Source: Hysterangium stoloniferum
Taxonomy: Eukaryota; Basidiomycota; Agaricomycetes; Hysterangiales; Hysterangiaceae
Assembly (NCBI GenBank): GCA_015178975.1
Contig: WHVD01000237.1
Span: forward strand, 1 to 64,000
Direction of reading: 5' to 3'
DNA length: 64,000 bases
Shown: positions 1 through 9,527 of the stretch, in pieces
Position numbering within the stretch: position 1 is the stretch's first letter
Layout of the letters: each line of letters opens with the position of its first letter
Program-made: the position numbers and the translations under genes
The notes under the pieces: model-generated
The model's input: only the letters and a program-made list of their open reading frames with translations
The model's database searches: none
What the model was told of the DNA's origin: nothing

Positions 1-1655
1 GATGGCACGTCCTGCGCACGGTCAAAAGCCAATTTGGCTTGGGCATAGATTTTAGTGTCCACTAAGTCTCCTAAAGCCATCTTCTGGACCTTGTTGGAGG
101 CCAACAACCCAAGGCAAAATCCGAAGCGTCCGTATACAATCCGGTAGGGCATCCCACTAACTGGATGTCCCAGCACTGGAGCTGATCCTAATGCGGTTTT
201 AACATCCTCATAAGCTCGGACATGTTCAGCAGTCCACGTCCAAGGTGTTCCCTTTTGTAGGAGCAAGAATAAAGGGGACACCATCCATGAATAGAATGGT
301 ATATATGCTGAAAAGTAAAGGACCATTCCAAGGAACCGTTGTAGATCAGAAACCTTAGTGGGTGGGGCCAATTCCAATATAGCGCGAACTTTTTCTTGGT
401 GGGTTGAAAAACCCAGCCTAGATACTTTATGACCCAATAACAATATCGAATTATATCCGATAAAACATTTCTTGGGAGAGAGAGTGATACCGGCCGAAGC
501 GATAGCGCCAAGCACCTGATTCAGGTGAAGCAAATGATCATCCCAGTTCTTAGAGAATATGACTATGTCATCGATGTAGACTAAACAAAAAATCCACAAG
601 TAGGGTGCTAAAACTGTTTGCATGACGCACTGAAATGTAGAGGGGCCGTTTCTGAGCCCAAATGGCATCCTTTTAAATTGCCACAGCCCTCTATGGGATC
701 TAAAGGCTGTTTTGGGCTTATCGTCCTCCAACATTTCTAATTGAGTGAACCCGGCCAGCGCATCGAAAGAAGAAAGAACATTTGACCCCGACAGCGCTTG
801 CATAATCTCCGATTGACGTGGTAAAGGGAATTTGTCTGGAACAGTAAGATGGTTAAGTTTCCGATAGTCGATGACCACCCGCGGTTTACCATTGCGATAT
901 ACTACAAAGGCTGGCGCTCCCCAGGGGCTTTTAGATGGCTCAATGACACCCTGTTCGAACCAGGTATCCATTTGCTCGTCTATAACTCTCCTATTGGCAG
1001 GGGACGAGGGGAACATAGGCATGGATATGGGCTGAGCGCCCTCTTTCAAGGGGACAGGGACTCTACATTCCACTTGCCCTAACCGTCCGTCGACTCCGAA
1101 AGCCTTAACGTTCTCAGTCAAAACTGATCTGAGATGTGGCAGGACCTCCGTTGGTATATCCGGTCCCAAATTGACTAACTTGTGAAGATCCTCTGAGGCA
1201 AATTTCTCATTATCAGCCACTGCAGCTGTCTTAGGACCAGGCGGTTTGAAATCGTCTGCAATCTCTGGTCCAACAGGTGGCTTAGGCCTTTCTGAAGCGA
1301 CTTGACGGTCCTCCTCAAGTTGAGAGAGACTTTCGATAAGGTGTGTGATCTTGGTCGCGCCTGCTACCATTAAACCTTTCTCCTCGAGTGACCTGGGCTT
1401 GTGAGCCCAACGAGCAGGGTCATGAATTATCCCTATTGTCTCCCCTCGTCGGATAGTCTTAGGGGTTAGCGATGGATTGGCTAAAGGTACTGCCGCACTA
1501 TTCCTTGAAATTGCCGTGATTGGTGTGGCTAATATAGAACCGTCCTCGTTTTGCAGTACAATTCCTTCAACAATCCATTCCTCGCCCTTTAGATCTTCAA
1601 CAAAAATAGGCACTAGTCTGGCTGACTCTGGATCGATAGTGCAATCCTCCAAGGC
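1..1655 (-). CDS. pol: Gypsy-1 Pol, reverse transcriptase part (partial)
   Basis: About 551 codons open to the window edge, in the same frame as the upstream Gag-protease and separated from it only by a UGA at 1656-1658. After a linker, the RT fingers region reads VVYRNGKPRVVIDYRKLN (about 840-900), followed by a SFDALAGFTQ motif, a MPFGLRNGPSTFQ motif and the catalytic YIDDIVIFS box (about 555-578). The part after it (1-500) resembles the connection and start of RNase H. This polymerase copies the element RNA into DNA in cytoplasmic particles. Integrase would follow to the left of the window. Classified as Ty3/gypsy from the motif set by eye. Confidence 0.85.
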
Positions 1656-3980
1656 TCACGCGACTCTTTCAGTACGCACACCTTTATCGGGGAGAGAGGT
1701 GAGTTTGGATGACTCCTTCTCATGCTTCCCGAAAGGGGCCTTATTGACGGTGAAGGTCAAAGGTTGAGGTTCCTTAGAAGAACTGGCTGGAATAAAACCC
1801 TGTCGTCCCGGGAGAATAAGTCTAGATCCCAACGGCTGATCTCTTAGAGTACCAATTTCATAATTAATATGGAAGTCTTCTCCCAAAAGAATTGGCACCG
1901 TCATTCCTCTAACGACATAGGTTTCTGCTGCGAACTTCAGTAACGTTCCACTGTCGTCCTCCAGGTAAATGGGGATATTAACATATCCGATAACCTTAGC
2001 GTTACCCGTGAGCTGGATTAGATGTAACTTGAGTCCTTGTTTCAACTTATACATGCCCTGCAGTTCCTTGTAGAATTCCTCCGATATAAGGGAAAGATCC
2101 GCTCCCGTGTCCATTCGAATTTTAACGCATTTGGGTGAATCGGGAGTTCCTACATGACCGAAAACATGGAGCGCTGCAACTCCTATGCTAGAGTAACCAC
2201 TGGGGGGATCCCGTTTTCGATAAAGGATTGTAGTATCCTCCTTCATCAGACGACTGGGACGAGGGTATTGGATTCGAGGCCTCTTACTTTCCTTGCGCAG
2301 GGACAAGATTACGTTCCTGCGTTCACTTCGGCAAGGAACACGCTTCGAAGGGGAATCCAATACTGGATCATCGTCGCTGTCCTCCGAATCCGAATTCTCG
2401 TATGGTAGTAAATCGGGGGGGTTCCCGGGATCAAACGGGAACGTGTCAACATCAGCTCCAGGCAAAAAGAGCGAATTTGAACTGATTTGTTCGTGAGAAT
2501 CTCCAATCTGACAATAGTCCTCGGTCAGGCCTTCAAGGTCCTGCCGATGAGCACTCAGCCGGTCTCCTTTTTCGAAGAAATCTGCGGCGAATATGGATAC
2601 GTAAGCTTCAGACAGAAGAGCTTCACCAGTCGTTCGATTTTCCTCCCTCACTAATTTGTCTTCGACATGGGGCGAATAAACGGAAACAAAAGTCAATTCA
2701 TCATCAGAGTTATTTACTTGTCCTTGTATAGATAGTCCATGAACCCCTTCATATAACCTTTGCTCCTCAGCTTCCTCCGACATATCCTGTGCGGAGCATT
2801 TGTTGATAGAGACATAATGAGACATTTTGCCAGCTTGAGGGCAGTCTATCTTAAAATGCTCCGGACTTCCACATATCCAACATTCCTTGGTGGGTTTGAC
2901 CGAACTCCTCTTGTTACTCCTCTCGAAGAACATTTTTCCGTGACGCTTTCCCTGTTTTGGATCAGCGATGTCCGGAACGGTCCTTCTCGTCGAGCCTCTC
3001 TCGTTAGTCTCACTAACGAGAATATGGTTAGGTGAAGAGGAGTCGCCGGTGACTCTAAAATACAATTCTTGACCCTCCGATAACATTACGCGCGGTTTCT
3101 GGAACCTGTAACGTTCCCGGTGTGTTTGGACCCAAGCGTTAATCAGAGCTTCTTGCAGGTTGTTAGCATAAGTCTGTAAACTCATAATATTATCGATGGG
3201 TTGTCCTTGGAGAAGGTAGAGCCATTCCGTAGGCAGTGTGAGAATGAGTCTGCGTGTCTCATCCCCTCTGTCCTGGTGGAACCCGTACAGGAAACGATAA
3301 AGTTTAACTCTCCATTGGATATAGTGGACGGGTGTCTCACGATCATGACCAGCCTGTCGAAACTTCATAGCTTCCCATTCTAAGGCTAAGGATTCACGCC
3401 AACGAGTTCCGAGCAATCCTTCGATGATACCCCAAAGAAACGACCCATGAGTTTGACTGAATTCAGTACGATGCTCACGGTCTAAGGTGCTCCACCAGAC
3501 CTTAGCATGCCCCTTGAGTCGTCTTGGCAGAGCAACTCCTAAGATCGCACTCATAGAGTCTGATATCTCCGCGAGACTCATGATATCCATGATATAGTCC
3601 AAGGCTTCAGATTGAGCTCCATCGTATTCAGGGAGATCAGACCATTTGATCTTGAGGTCGTTGGTGTTAAGAGTGACCTTCTTGTCCTTAGGTAAGTCAT
3701 CAATAAGCGCACTAGCTCGAGACCGCATCGGAGTTCGAAAAGGGGTATTAGGCACTCCATTGTGGCATTCCCCACGTCCTAAGTTCCCTCCCCGGTCTGA
3801 AGTATTCGAACTCCCAGATGAATCGCTAGGGGGTCCTCCTGATGGCAAGAAAGGGTTTGAAGCGATCGGTAGAGAATGGCGGGGACCGTCTGGATTAAGC
3901 GATCCTCGACCAGCAACTGGGCCAGCTATGCCCTCAGTGAATGCCGTGGAGAAGGACGGTCGACCCTTGTTGGCGACTGA
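1656..3980 (-). CDS. gag: Gypsy-1 Gag (C-terminal half) with aspartic protease
   Basis: About 775 codons. There is no ATG at its beginning. The frame continues directly from the upstream ORF after an in-frame UGA at 3981-3983, so it probably is not an independent gene. A CCHC zinc knuckle (CWICGSPEHFKIDCP, about 2845-2890) marks the nucleocapsid. An acidic stretch rich in D, S and E follows. Near the end the retroviral-type aspartic protease shows MDTGADLSLISEEFY (about 2075-2120). It ends at UGA 1656-1658 in the same frame as Pol. Gag forms the particle and the protease cuts the polyprotein. The related element at 46180-47469 has sense codon AGA where the first UGA lies here. Confidence 0.85.
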   Translation of the reverse strand, partial: SVANKGRPSFSTAFTEGIAGPVAGRGSLNPDGPRHSLPIASNPFLPSGGPPSDSSGSSNTSDRGGNLGRGECHNGVPNTPFRTPMRSRASALIDDLPKDKKVTLNTNDLKIKWSDLPEYDGAQSEALDYIMDIMSLAEISDSMSAILGVALPRRLKGHAKVWWSTLDREHRTEFSQTHGSFLWGIIEGLLGTRWRESLALEWEAMKFRQAGHDRETPVHYIQWRVKLYRFLYGFHQDRGDETRRLILTLPTEWLYLLQGQPIDNIMSLQTYANNLQEALINAWVQTHRERYRFQKPRVMLSEGQELYFRVTGDSSSPNHILVSETNERGSTRRTVPDIADPKQGKRHGKMFFERSNKRSSVKPTKECWICGSPEHFKIDCPQAGKMSHYVSINKCSAQDMSEEAEEQRLYEGVHGLSIQGQVNNSDDELTFVSVYSPHVEDKLVREENRTTGEALLSEAYVSIFAADFFEKGDRLSAHRQDLEGLTEDYCQIGDSHEQISSNSLFLPGADVDTFPFDPGNPPDLLPYENSDSEDSDDDPVLDSPSKRVPCRSERRNVILSLRKESKRPRIQYPRPSRLMKEDTTILYRKRDPPSGYSSIGVAALHVFGHVGTPDSPKCVKIRMDTGADLSLISEEFYKELQGMYKLKQGLKLHLIQLTGNAKVIGYVNIPIYLEDDSGTLLKFAAETYVVRGMTVPILLGEDFHINYEIGTLRDQPLGSRLILPGRQGFIPASSSKEPQPLTFTVNKAPFGKHEKESSKLTSLPDKGVRTERVA

Positions 3981-5267
3981 TCAGTTTCTGAGAGTGGTCA
4001 CTTCATCCCTGAAGTTTGGGCTGTTGGAGACTCCCTCAAATGCGACGCGAGAGTGGTGGTCTCCCTGGAAAGACGTTAGGCCCGGTTCCATCGCGATTTG
4101 TCTCTCGATCTCCGTCACGTTCAGAAGTCGACACGGCTGGGGTTGATGGAAGGGAGCGCAGACCTCAATCCTCTTCTCCTGAAGGCGTTCTATCACTTGC
4201 ATCCTCAAGTCCAGTGGAAAATCCTCCAATATTACGGGACGGTTGAGAGAATGCAGAAAACGAGTATCAGGGGACCCATTTAAGTTGCGAACAAACGAAT
4301 TGGTTGTGGAGATAGGCGAATCAGGGACCTGGATCGAGTCGTTATAGGGGAGGAGTACCTCTAAAACCATCTTATCAAGTCTTCTTTGGTTTCGCTTCAA
4401 CCGACCTCTTAAAGTGAGGTATGCCAGCGATAGATTCGGCGTGACTCCATTGAGAGACTCCTCCAACATACGGATGTACATGTACTGGTAGTCAACCTTA
4501 GGCACAACATGATCTCCACCAAGCAGGACATGCAGGATCTGCAACACATCATCATGCGTACGAAGTGCTTCAAGGAACATAGAAAACACCTCCCGCTTGA
4601 GAATTCTTCTTCCTCCTTCCATAGTAGTTGTCACCTCGTTCGACCATTCAGGAATCGATTGGGTCAAATCCTCAAGGTTCCCTGGTCGCGTGAATAAATC
4701 CCATGCCGATAAAATCACTTGATAACGCCCTAACCAGACTGCTACAGTCTCCGGTAGAATAGGGTAATCCGTACTGTACTCCTCCACGAAGGGGGTAACC
4801 TGATCCTCGGGGATTCGATCGGTGTAGTACATATCCCATTTGTAATCGATGGGCTGGGCGTAAACCATATGACCTCCGAGGAACTGCTTAAGGATGACCT
4901 GTCTCGGAGGGAATCTGAGAACAGGCGTGGGTGCTCGATTAGACTCAACGTTAACTCCAGGGGTGTCCAACTGCTTGAGTAATGAGCGTTCCTCAGGTGG
5001 ATCGGGGGGAATGTTCATTGACGATCCAACTACTACTCCGAGGGAATCCTCTGGAGGAGGTGATCCTGGAGGAAGCTGGGGAATGTTCGTAGACGATCCA
5101 GCTACTACTCCGGGGGAATCCTCCGGAGGAGCTGATCCTTGAAAAGTCGATGAAGACTTCCTCAGGGTGACGTTACGGGGTGGTTCTAGGTTAAAAGATT
5201 TTTGACGAGGCATGGAGCTACCCGGCGTTGATGAAGGCCTAGATGTTTGATTCTTGCCCGTAGTCAT
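3981..5267 (-). CDS. Gypsy-1 Gag, N-terminal half, conserved domain of unrecognised family
   Basis: 428 codons from the first in-frame ATG (5265-5267), just inside the primer-binding site, to UGA 3981-3983. The first 120 residues are low complexity and contain two copies of a repeat around PPEDSxGVV. A conserved core follows from RFPPRQVILKQ through AVWLGRYQVILSAWDLF and LHVLLGGDHVVPKVD. The same core, in the same order, occurs in the otherwise different element at 46180-47469, so it is under some constraint. I do not recognise the domain; by position it should be the matrix/capsid part of Gag. The coding frame continues past the stop, so the two parts were probably one protein. Confidence 0.75.
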   Translation of the reverse strand: MTTGKNQTSRPSSTPGSSMPRQKSFNLEPPRNVTLRKSSSTFQGSAPPEDSPGVVAGSSTNIPQLPPGSPPPEDSLGVVVGSSMNIPPDPPEERSLLKQLDTPGVNVESNRAPTPVLRFPPRQVILKQFLGGHMVYAQPIDYKWDMYYTDRIPEDQVTPFVEEYSTDYPILPETVAVWLGRYQVILSAWDLFTRPGNLEDLTQSIPEWSNEVTTTMEGGRRILKREVFSMFLEALRTHDDVLQILHVLLGGDHVVPKVDYQYMYIRMLEESLNGVTPNLSLAYLTLRGRLKRNQRRLDKMVLEVLLPYNDSIQVPDSPISTTNSFVRNLNGSPDTRFLHSLNRPVILEDFPLDLRMQVIERLQEKRIEVCAPFHQPQPCRLLNVTEIERQIAMEPGLTSFQGDHHSRVAFEGVSNSPNFRDEVTTLRN

Positions 5268-5322
5268 TCGCGTGTTCAAGTCTTAGTAGTCAAATAATAA
5301 GTTTTTCCTCGTAGGAAAAGAA

Positions 5323-5343
5323 CGGTCCGGCCCGGATCACCAC
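5323..5343 (-). promoter_or_regulatory. Gypsy-1 primer-binding site
   Basis: Directly inside the 5' LTR, the minus strand reads GTGGTGATCCGGGCCGGACC. A TGG start one base after the LTR is typical of a tRNA primer site. The non-autonomous element at 41958-49949 has the same site with one or two differences, again next to an LTR beginning TGTGAAGAGTGG on the plus strand. The matching tRNA was not identified. Confidence 0.6.
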
Positions 5344-5983
5344 TGTGAAGAGTGGTGGATTCTGACCACTCAATATATGAAGAATAGTGTTTATTCAACT
5401 ACTATTAGAGAGTATTGACCATCAGTACAATACTATAGATTACTAGACTGTTAGTACTAGTATAAGAACACACTGCACGCCTCAAGAGCAACTGTATAGT
5501 TGCTCATCACAGCTTAGAACAGTAAGATAATGAGTTGACCTTTTACAGTACAACTAGTAGCTAGAAATAAGTAAGACACTCAGCTAAAGACTGAGTATCT
5601 AGGATAGAGTAATAGTAGCGCGAGTCGACTACAGTATCGACGAGCGCAAAGTCTTGAAAGCGGAACTCGACCTTAGCGGTTCGAGTCCAAAAGGCTATTA
5701 GTAGACTAGAGAATGCTACCCTTATGGTAGCTGAGATACTACCCTTGACACCTCTCGCTATTCGACGTCTGAGTCGTTACGAGGTGGTGTCTGCTCGGTA
5801 AAAGGTGTCTATCGTTTGGCGCCGAGGGTGCCCATACGTATACACAAAGCTTCAAACTACAAATCAAGGTGTGCTCGAAATATAGAAAGAATATAAAGAA
5901 AGAAAATAAAAGGTAAATAATAAAGTACTATAATCCGGTTATTATTCCTTAGTCCAGGTATGCATATATGCATACCCTTTACA
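5344..5983 (-). repeat. Gypsy-1 5' LTR (640 bp)
   Basis: Begins TGTGAAGAG and ends CTTTACA on the plus strand, with TG...CA and short inverted ends. It matches the 639-bp solo LTR at 24310-24948 along its whole length with scattered differences. Element promoter and polyadenylation signals should lie here. No target duplication can be tested because the other LTR is outside the window. Confidence 0.85.
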
Positions 5984-6660
5984 AGCGGGCAGATGGAAAT
6001 CCTTAGCATACGAAACATACATAAGGGCCTTCGAGCAAATTGCATCACGGCACATATCGAACCTGTCTGCCAGAAATGTGGCTGCCTAGGTTGGGTGAGC
6101 GGCGTAGTCTCGCTGCGGTAGTAGGCAGGCCTTTTTGCGGGTGAGCGGCGAGTCTTCCCACGCACACGCGGAGAGCTAACGCTCTTCCTCTACCCAACCA
6201 CTCAGCTCTTAACTGTCTAGTCCATAATAGTCGACGCTGGATAGTGTCGAGTGCCGCATGATCCCTGGCGTGCCGGGAGTAGTTCAGCACTCAACGTCCA
6301 GCTGAGCATATGTAGGATTTGCACGCCTTGTGTTCTCGTACGACGTCGCTGTCGACCCTCAGTCCTTCCTGTTTTTCTCATCACTGACTTCTGATCCTTA
6401 TTCCTACATATCTACACATTTAATTTACCCACCCACCCTAGCCCTTTCTTTAGACTGCAGCAGTAATCAAGTATCAATATTTCGATGTGATATATTTACC
6501 GTATTTAGCAGATTATACAGTAACGAGAGCTGTTAATGCGTTATGATTACCCGCCCTCCCGAGCGGCGAGTCTTCCCACGCACACGCGGAGAGCTAACGC
6601 TCTTCCTCTACCCAACCACTCAGCTCTTAACTGTCTAGTCCATAATAGTCAACGCTGGAC
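5984..6660. repeat. Spacer with a 99-bp direct repeat
   Basis: 6143-6241 and 6561-6659 are nearly identical (GAGCGGCGAGTCTTCCCACG ... AATAGTC(G/A)ACGCTGGA) and flank a 319-bp AT-richer segment. They could be the ends of a short LTR-like (TRIM) element or a local duplication. I see no coding capacity and no target-site duplication. Immediately after the second copy the R unit begins. Confidence 0.7.
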
Positions 6661-9077
6661 GACGAATAAAGGTACTTATTTATAACGGCTTGATTCGGCT
6701 TCTACTTCGAGCCATTAGCCGATTCATTATATTGTCTATAGCCGATTTCGATAAAAATAGGATAAACGGAATGACTCGATTGTGTTTGAGAATGATGCAA
6801 TTCCGCAAAATCTGTCCGGATTGAATCCCCTTCTCAACGTATTAGCAGATAAGTTTATTTTATTAGTTAAACGGGTCTCTCAGTGTTGTTTAACCGCTGA
6901 GAAATCAATTGTCCTTTAAACTCTGCTATCCTAATTAGGTTGACTATCCAGTGCTGCTGGCTAAGTACCTGAATTGCCTCGGCCAACTGCATTTTTTATT
7001 AAAAATAGCATGGGTTGACTTATTGTAAATTCACAATCTACAAGGGTATAATGGACTTGTAATAGAAGTACTTGTGTGTGTGAATCAATGTGTCAGTCAG
7101 TGAATCACCTTCTGACATGATATCTTTGGTGATAGTTTTGGTTTACACAGATTAAATAATGCATTAGCATCTCTGGGCAAGGTCCACGAAAGCAGAGGTG
7201 AAGTGCCCCTAGGAGAAGGCTGTTTCATCATCAATTCCAACATTTTTTATGCCTCTTCTCACTTTATGATAGTGACATGGATGAGATGAAATGTACAGGC
7301 TGGAATTCCATCCCGGAATGGAAGAGCAAGAATCCTCTACCAACTTATGGATTGATGTCAATCATAGCCCAGGTGACACCAGAGGCTTTGACAAGCTTGA
7401 ACCACCACACAGTTCACCTGTATCTAGGACAGCAGTTGGACATAGACGGTCTCAGTCATTTCCTTGGGTGATTTACCGTGAAATGGGGGTCAGATTGATA
7501 CATTTTACACCTTTCTGAGAGTCTGGAAAATAAATAAATAGAATAATTATCGACATAATGAACTGTGCCCAATCATTTTATTTTCCTTCTTCAAGTGCCA
7601 CTGCATGGTCACTCATAATACTCGGTAGAAATGGCATCACCGTGCACCATGGCCTTCAACTCTCTCACCACCGTAGGCTTCCTCACACCCCTCTGCGGAA
7701 TGAACGGGGAGTTCCCCTTCGTGAGGTGCACTCGGAATAAAATCTCCTGTATAATGTGCATCTCCGACGTCCTCGATCAAAGAATTTCCAATACTGCATA
7801 CCGCCGCTCGGAAGGTAGTGACCACGAAACTGTTCGTCGAATTGATCGCGTGACACGACGAGTTTAATTCTCGCACATCGAGAAAGAAGCGGCAAACGAG
7901 GAGGACGGATATGCTGCAGTTGCCTTAAGAATTTAGAGAACATAAATGCGATAAATGCGATAAATACTTGCGAACGCTCCATGCCTGCACCGATGGTTAA
8001 AAATGGGGTCTATTTTGGTGTGAGATGAGTACGTGACATTGAATTCACAAAGGAGAAAAGAGATTCACCGAGACAAACTTGGCAGAAATGATGTAGTATC
8101 AGTGAAAGAGGGCGAAAGGAGTGGTAATTCCAAACCTTATCCGTGATTATGCTCTGTAAATTCCATACAAAAATTACGCTAAAAAATCAAGATCAGAATT
8201 TCATCAACTGAACCCAGGTTACATTAGTACTGACACAAATCGGAGAACACCTGCAATTAATATGAACAGGGTTGTAAGGAACGTGTAGGCTCAAACGCTG
8301 AGGTAATTACCTTGCTGTACAATTAGATAGGTTATAGATCTTTTCCGCAAATCTTTAATATTTCTTTGTAGCCTAATTATGCCGATAGTGTAGAACAAGG
8401 TGATGAATAATATGAGCCCATCAAATGTAATTGTCAAAGCGCTTTCTGCTGTGTCTATGACGATCATATCAACTGGAGCTCTCCAGACATATGCAATGGA
8501 CTTCTGTACACCTGTTTAATGCTGTTAATTAGTTACGTTGTTCTAGTGGAGTGAAACGCACAGTTTTATACTGCTCCGCGAAATACAATTATCATTGACT
8601 GCGACAAACTACCACGCCCATAAGTGTACCGATCCACTAGACGGTGCTAATGCGTAAACACACCACACGGCAGCCAAGTCCGGCAAGATATATAAACGAT
8701 ATCGGTGTTAAAAGGTATTTCTGATATCTGCTTATAGCGTAAACCCTTGCCAGTAATATCCCTGAGATCCATCCTTGGTTGAGTTATTTGAGCAAGTATA
8801 TGGCAAATAGATTGATCACCATGTGCACCAAATGCTGCTACAATCTCCACGGCATTTCGAGTCTGTAACATAGCATTACATTCCCTACGGCCAACCGGTG
8901 AACAACTATTGTGAGGGTTCAGAAAGTACCACGCACTATCAACTGCTATTAGTCTAACGGTCCATCCGCCCAATCGAGGACCACAGTCCATATACACTCA
9001 ATTAGGGAGAAATATCGCGCAATGATATACAGCACAGATGTTAGTCTGATCCTGCTCTTCCATACGAACTGGATTTC

Positions 9078-9483
9078 TGTTGGATTAGCAAGCACGATAT
9101 AGTCTCGCTTCCGCTATATTCGGAGCCTAACCTAAAGTACTGAGCTAGGCAGGTACACACGATATATTATATATGCCTTTCTATTTAGTTACTTCCTGTT
9201 TTACCCTCTCCGAAATACGCAACGTACGATCATAGATAGAATGTCAATACCTTAAAAACTTAGTATCTATAGCTAGTGCACCTCAGCTGTTTAGCCCCGC
9301 TACTGCGTGCAAACACTGAGGTGAGATTACTTTTACACGTTTACTTAGATACAATACTTATCATGCATCCTAGACTACTTTCTGGTATCTAGGTAAATAT
9401 CAGCTGTTTAGCCCCGCTACTGCGTGCAAACACTGAGACTACTTTCTGGTATCTAGCTGTCTAGCGTCTATATTATTTCAACA
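9078..9483 (+). repeat. Copia-1 5' LTR with an internal intron-minus duplication
   Basis: TGTTGGATTAG ... TTTCAACA. Inside it, a 37-nt hairpin-forming segment (9284-9320) is followed by a 53-bp block with GTGAG...CTAG ends (9321-9373) and then 19 nt (9374-9392). After the link GTAAATAT the 37-nt and 19-nt segments recur fused (9401-9456) without the 53-bp block. This looks like an unspliced copy followed by its exactly spliced copy. Confidence 0.95.
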
Positions 9484-9500
9484 GGTTATTGGGCCCCGCG
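9484..9500 (+). promoter_or_regulatory. Copia-1 putative primer-binding region
   Basis: The interior begins GGTTATTGGGCCCCGCG directly after the LTR. The same phrase GGTTAT-GGGCCC follows the putative 5' LTR of Copia-3 at 38127. Position and conservation suggest the priming site. The primer (whole tRNA end or internal fragment) was not determined. Confidence 0.5.
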
Positions 9501-9527
9501 CTACCCTACCTATAGATTGCTACCAAG

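Larger units (their letters stand above)
1..5983 (-). mobile_element. Gypsy-1: Ty3/gypsy LTR retrotransposon, 3' part beyond the window
   Basis: Minus-strand element. Read from right to left it has a 5' LTR (5344-5983), a primer-binding site, a long Gag region with zinc knuckle and aspartic protease, and reverse transcriptase running off the left edge. Gag, protease and Pol lie in one reading frame, cut by two UGA codons (3981-3983 and 1656-1658). The RNase H end, integrase and 3' LTR are outside the window. A solo LTR of the same family sits at 24310-24948. The order protease then RT is that of Metaviridae and does not by itself exclude other LTR orders. The RT sequence is of the Ty3 kind. 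Confidence 0.9.

Noticed and set aside
3848..5279. Starts at 3848 and 5279 for the gypsy Gag frames
   Set aside because: Both are TTG codons. The upstream ORF has an ATG at 5267, and the downstream frame has none near its beginning because it continues from the UGA.
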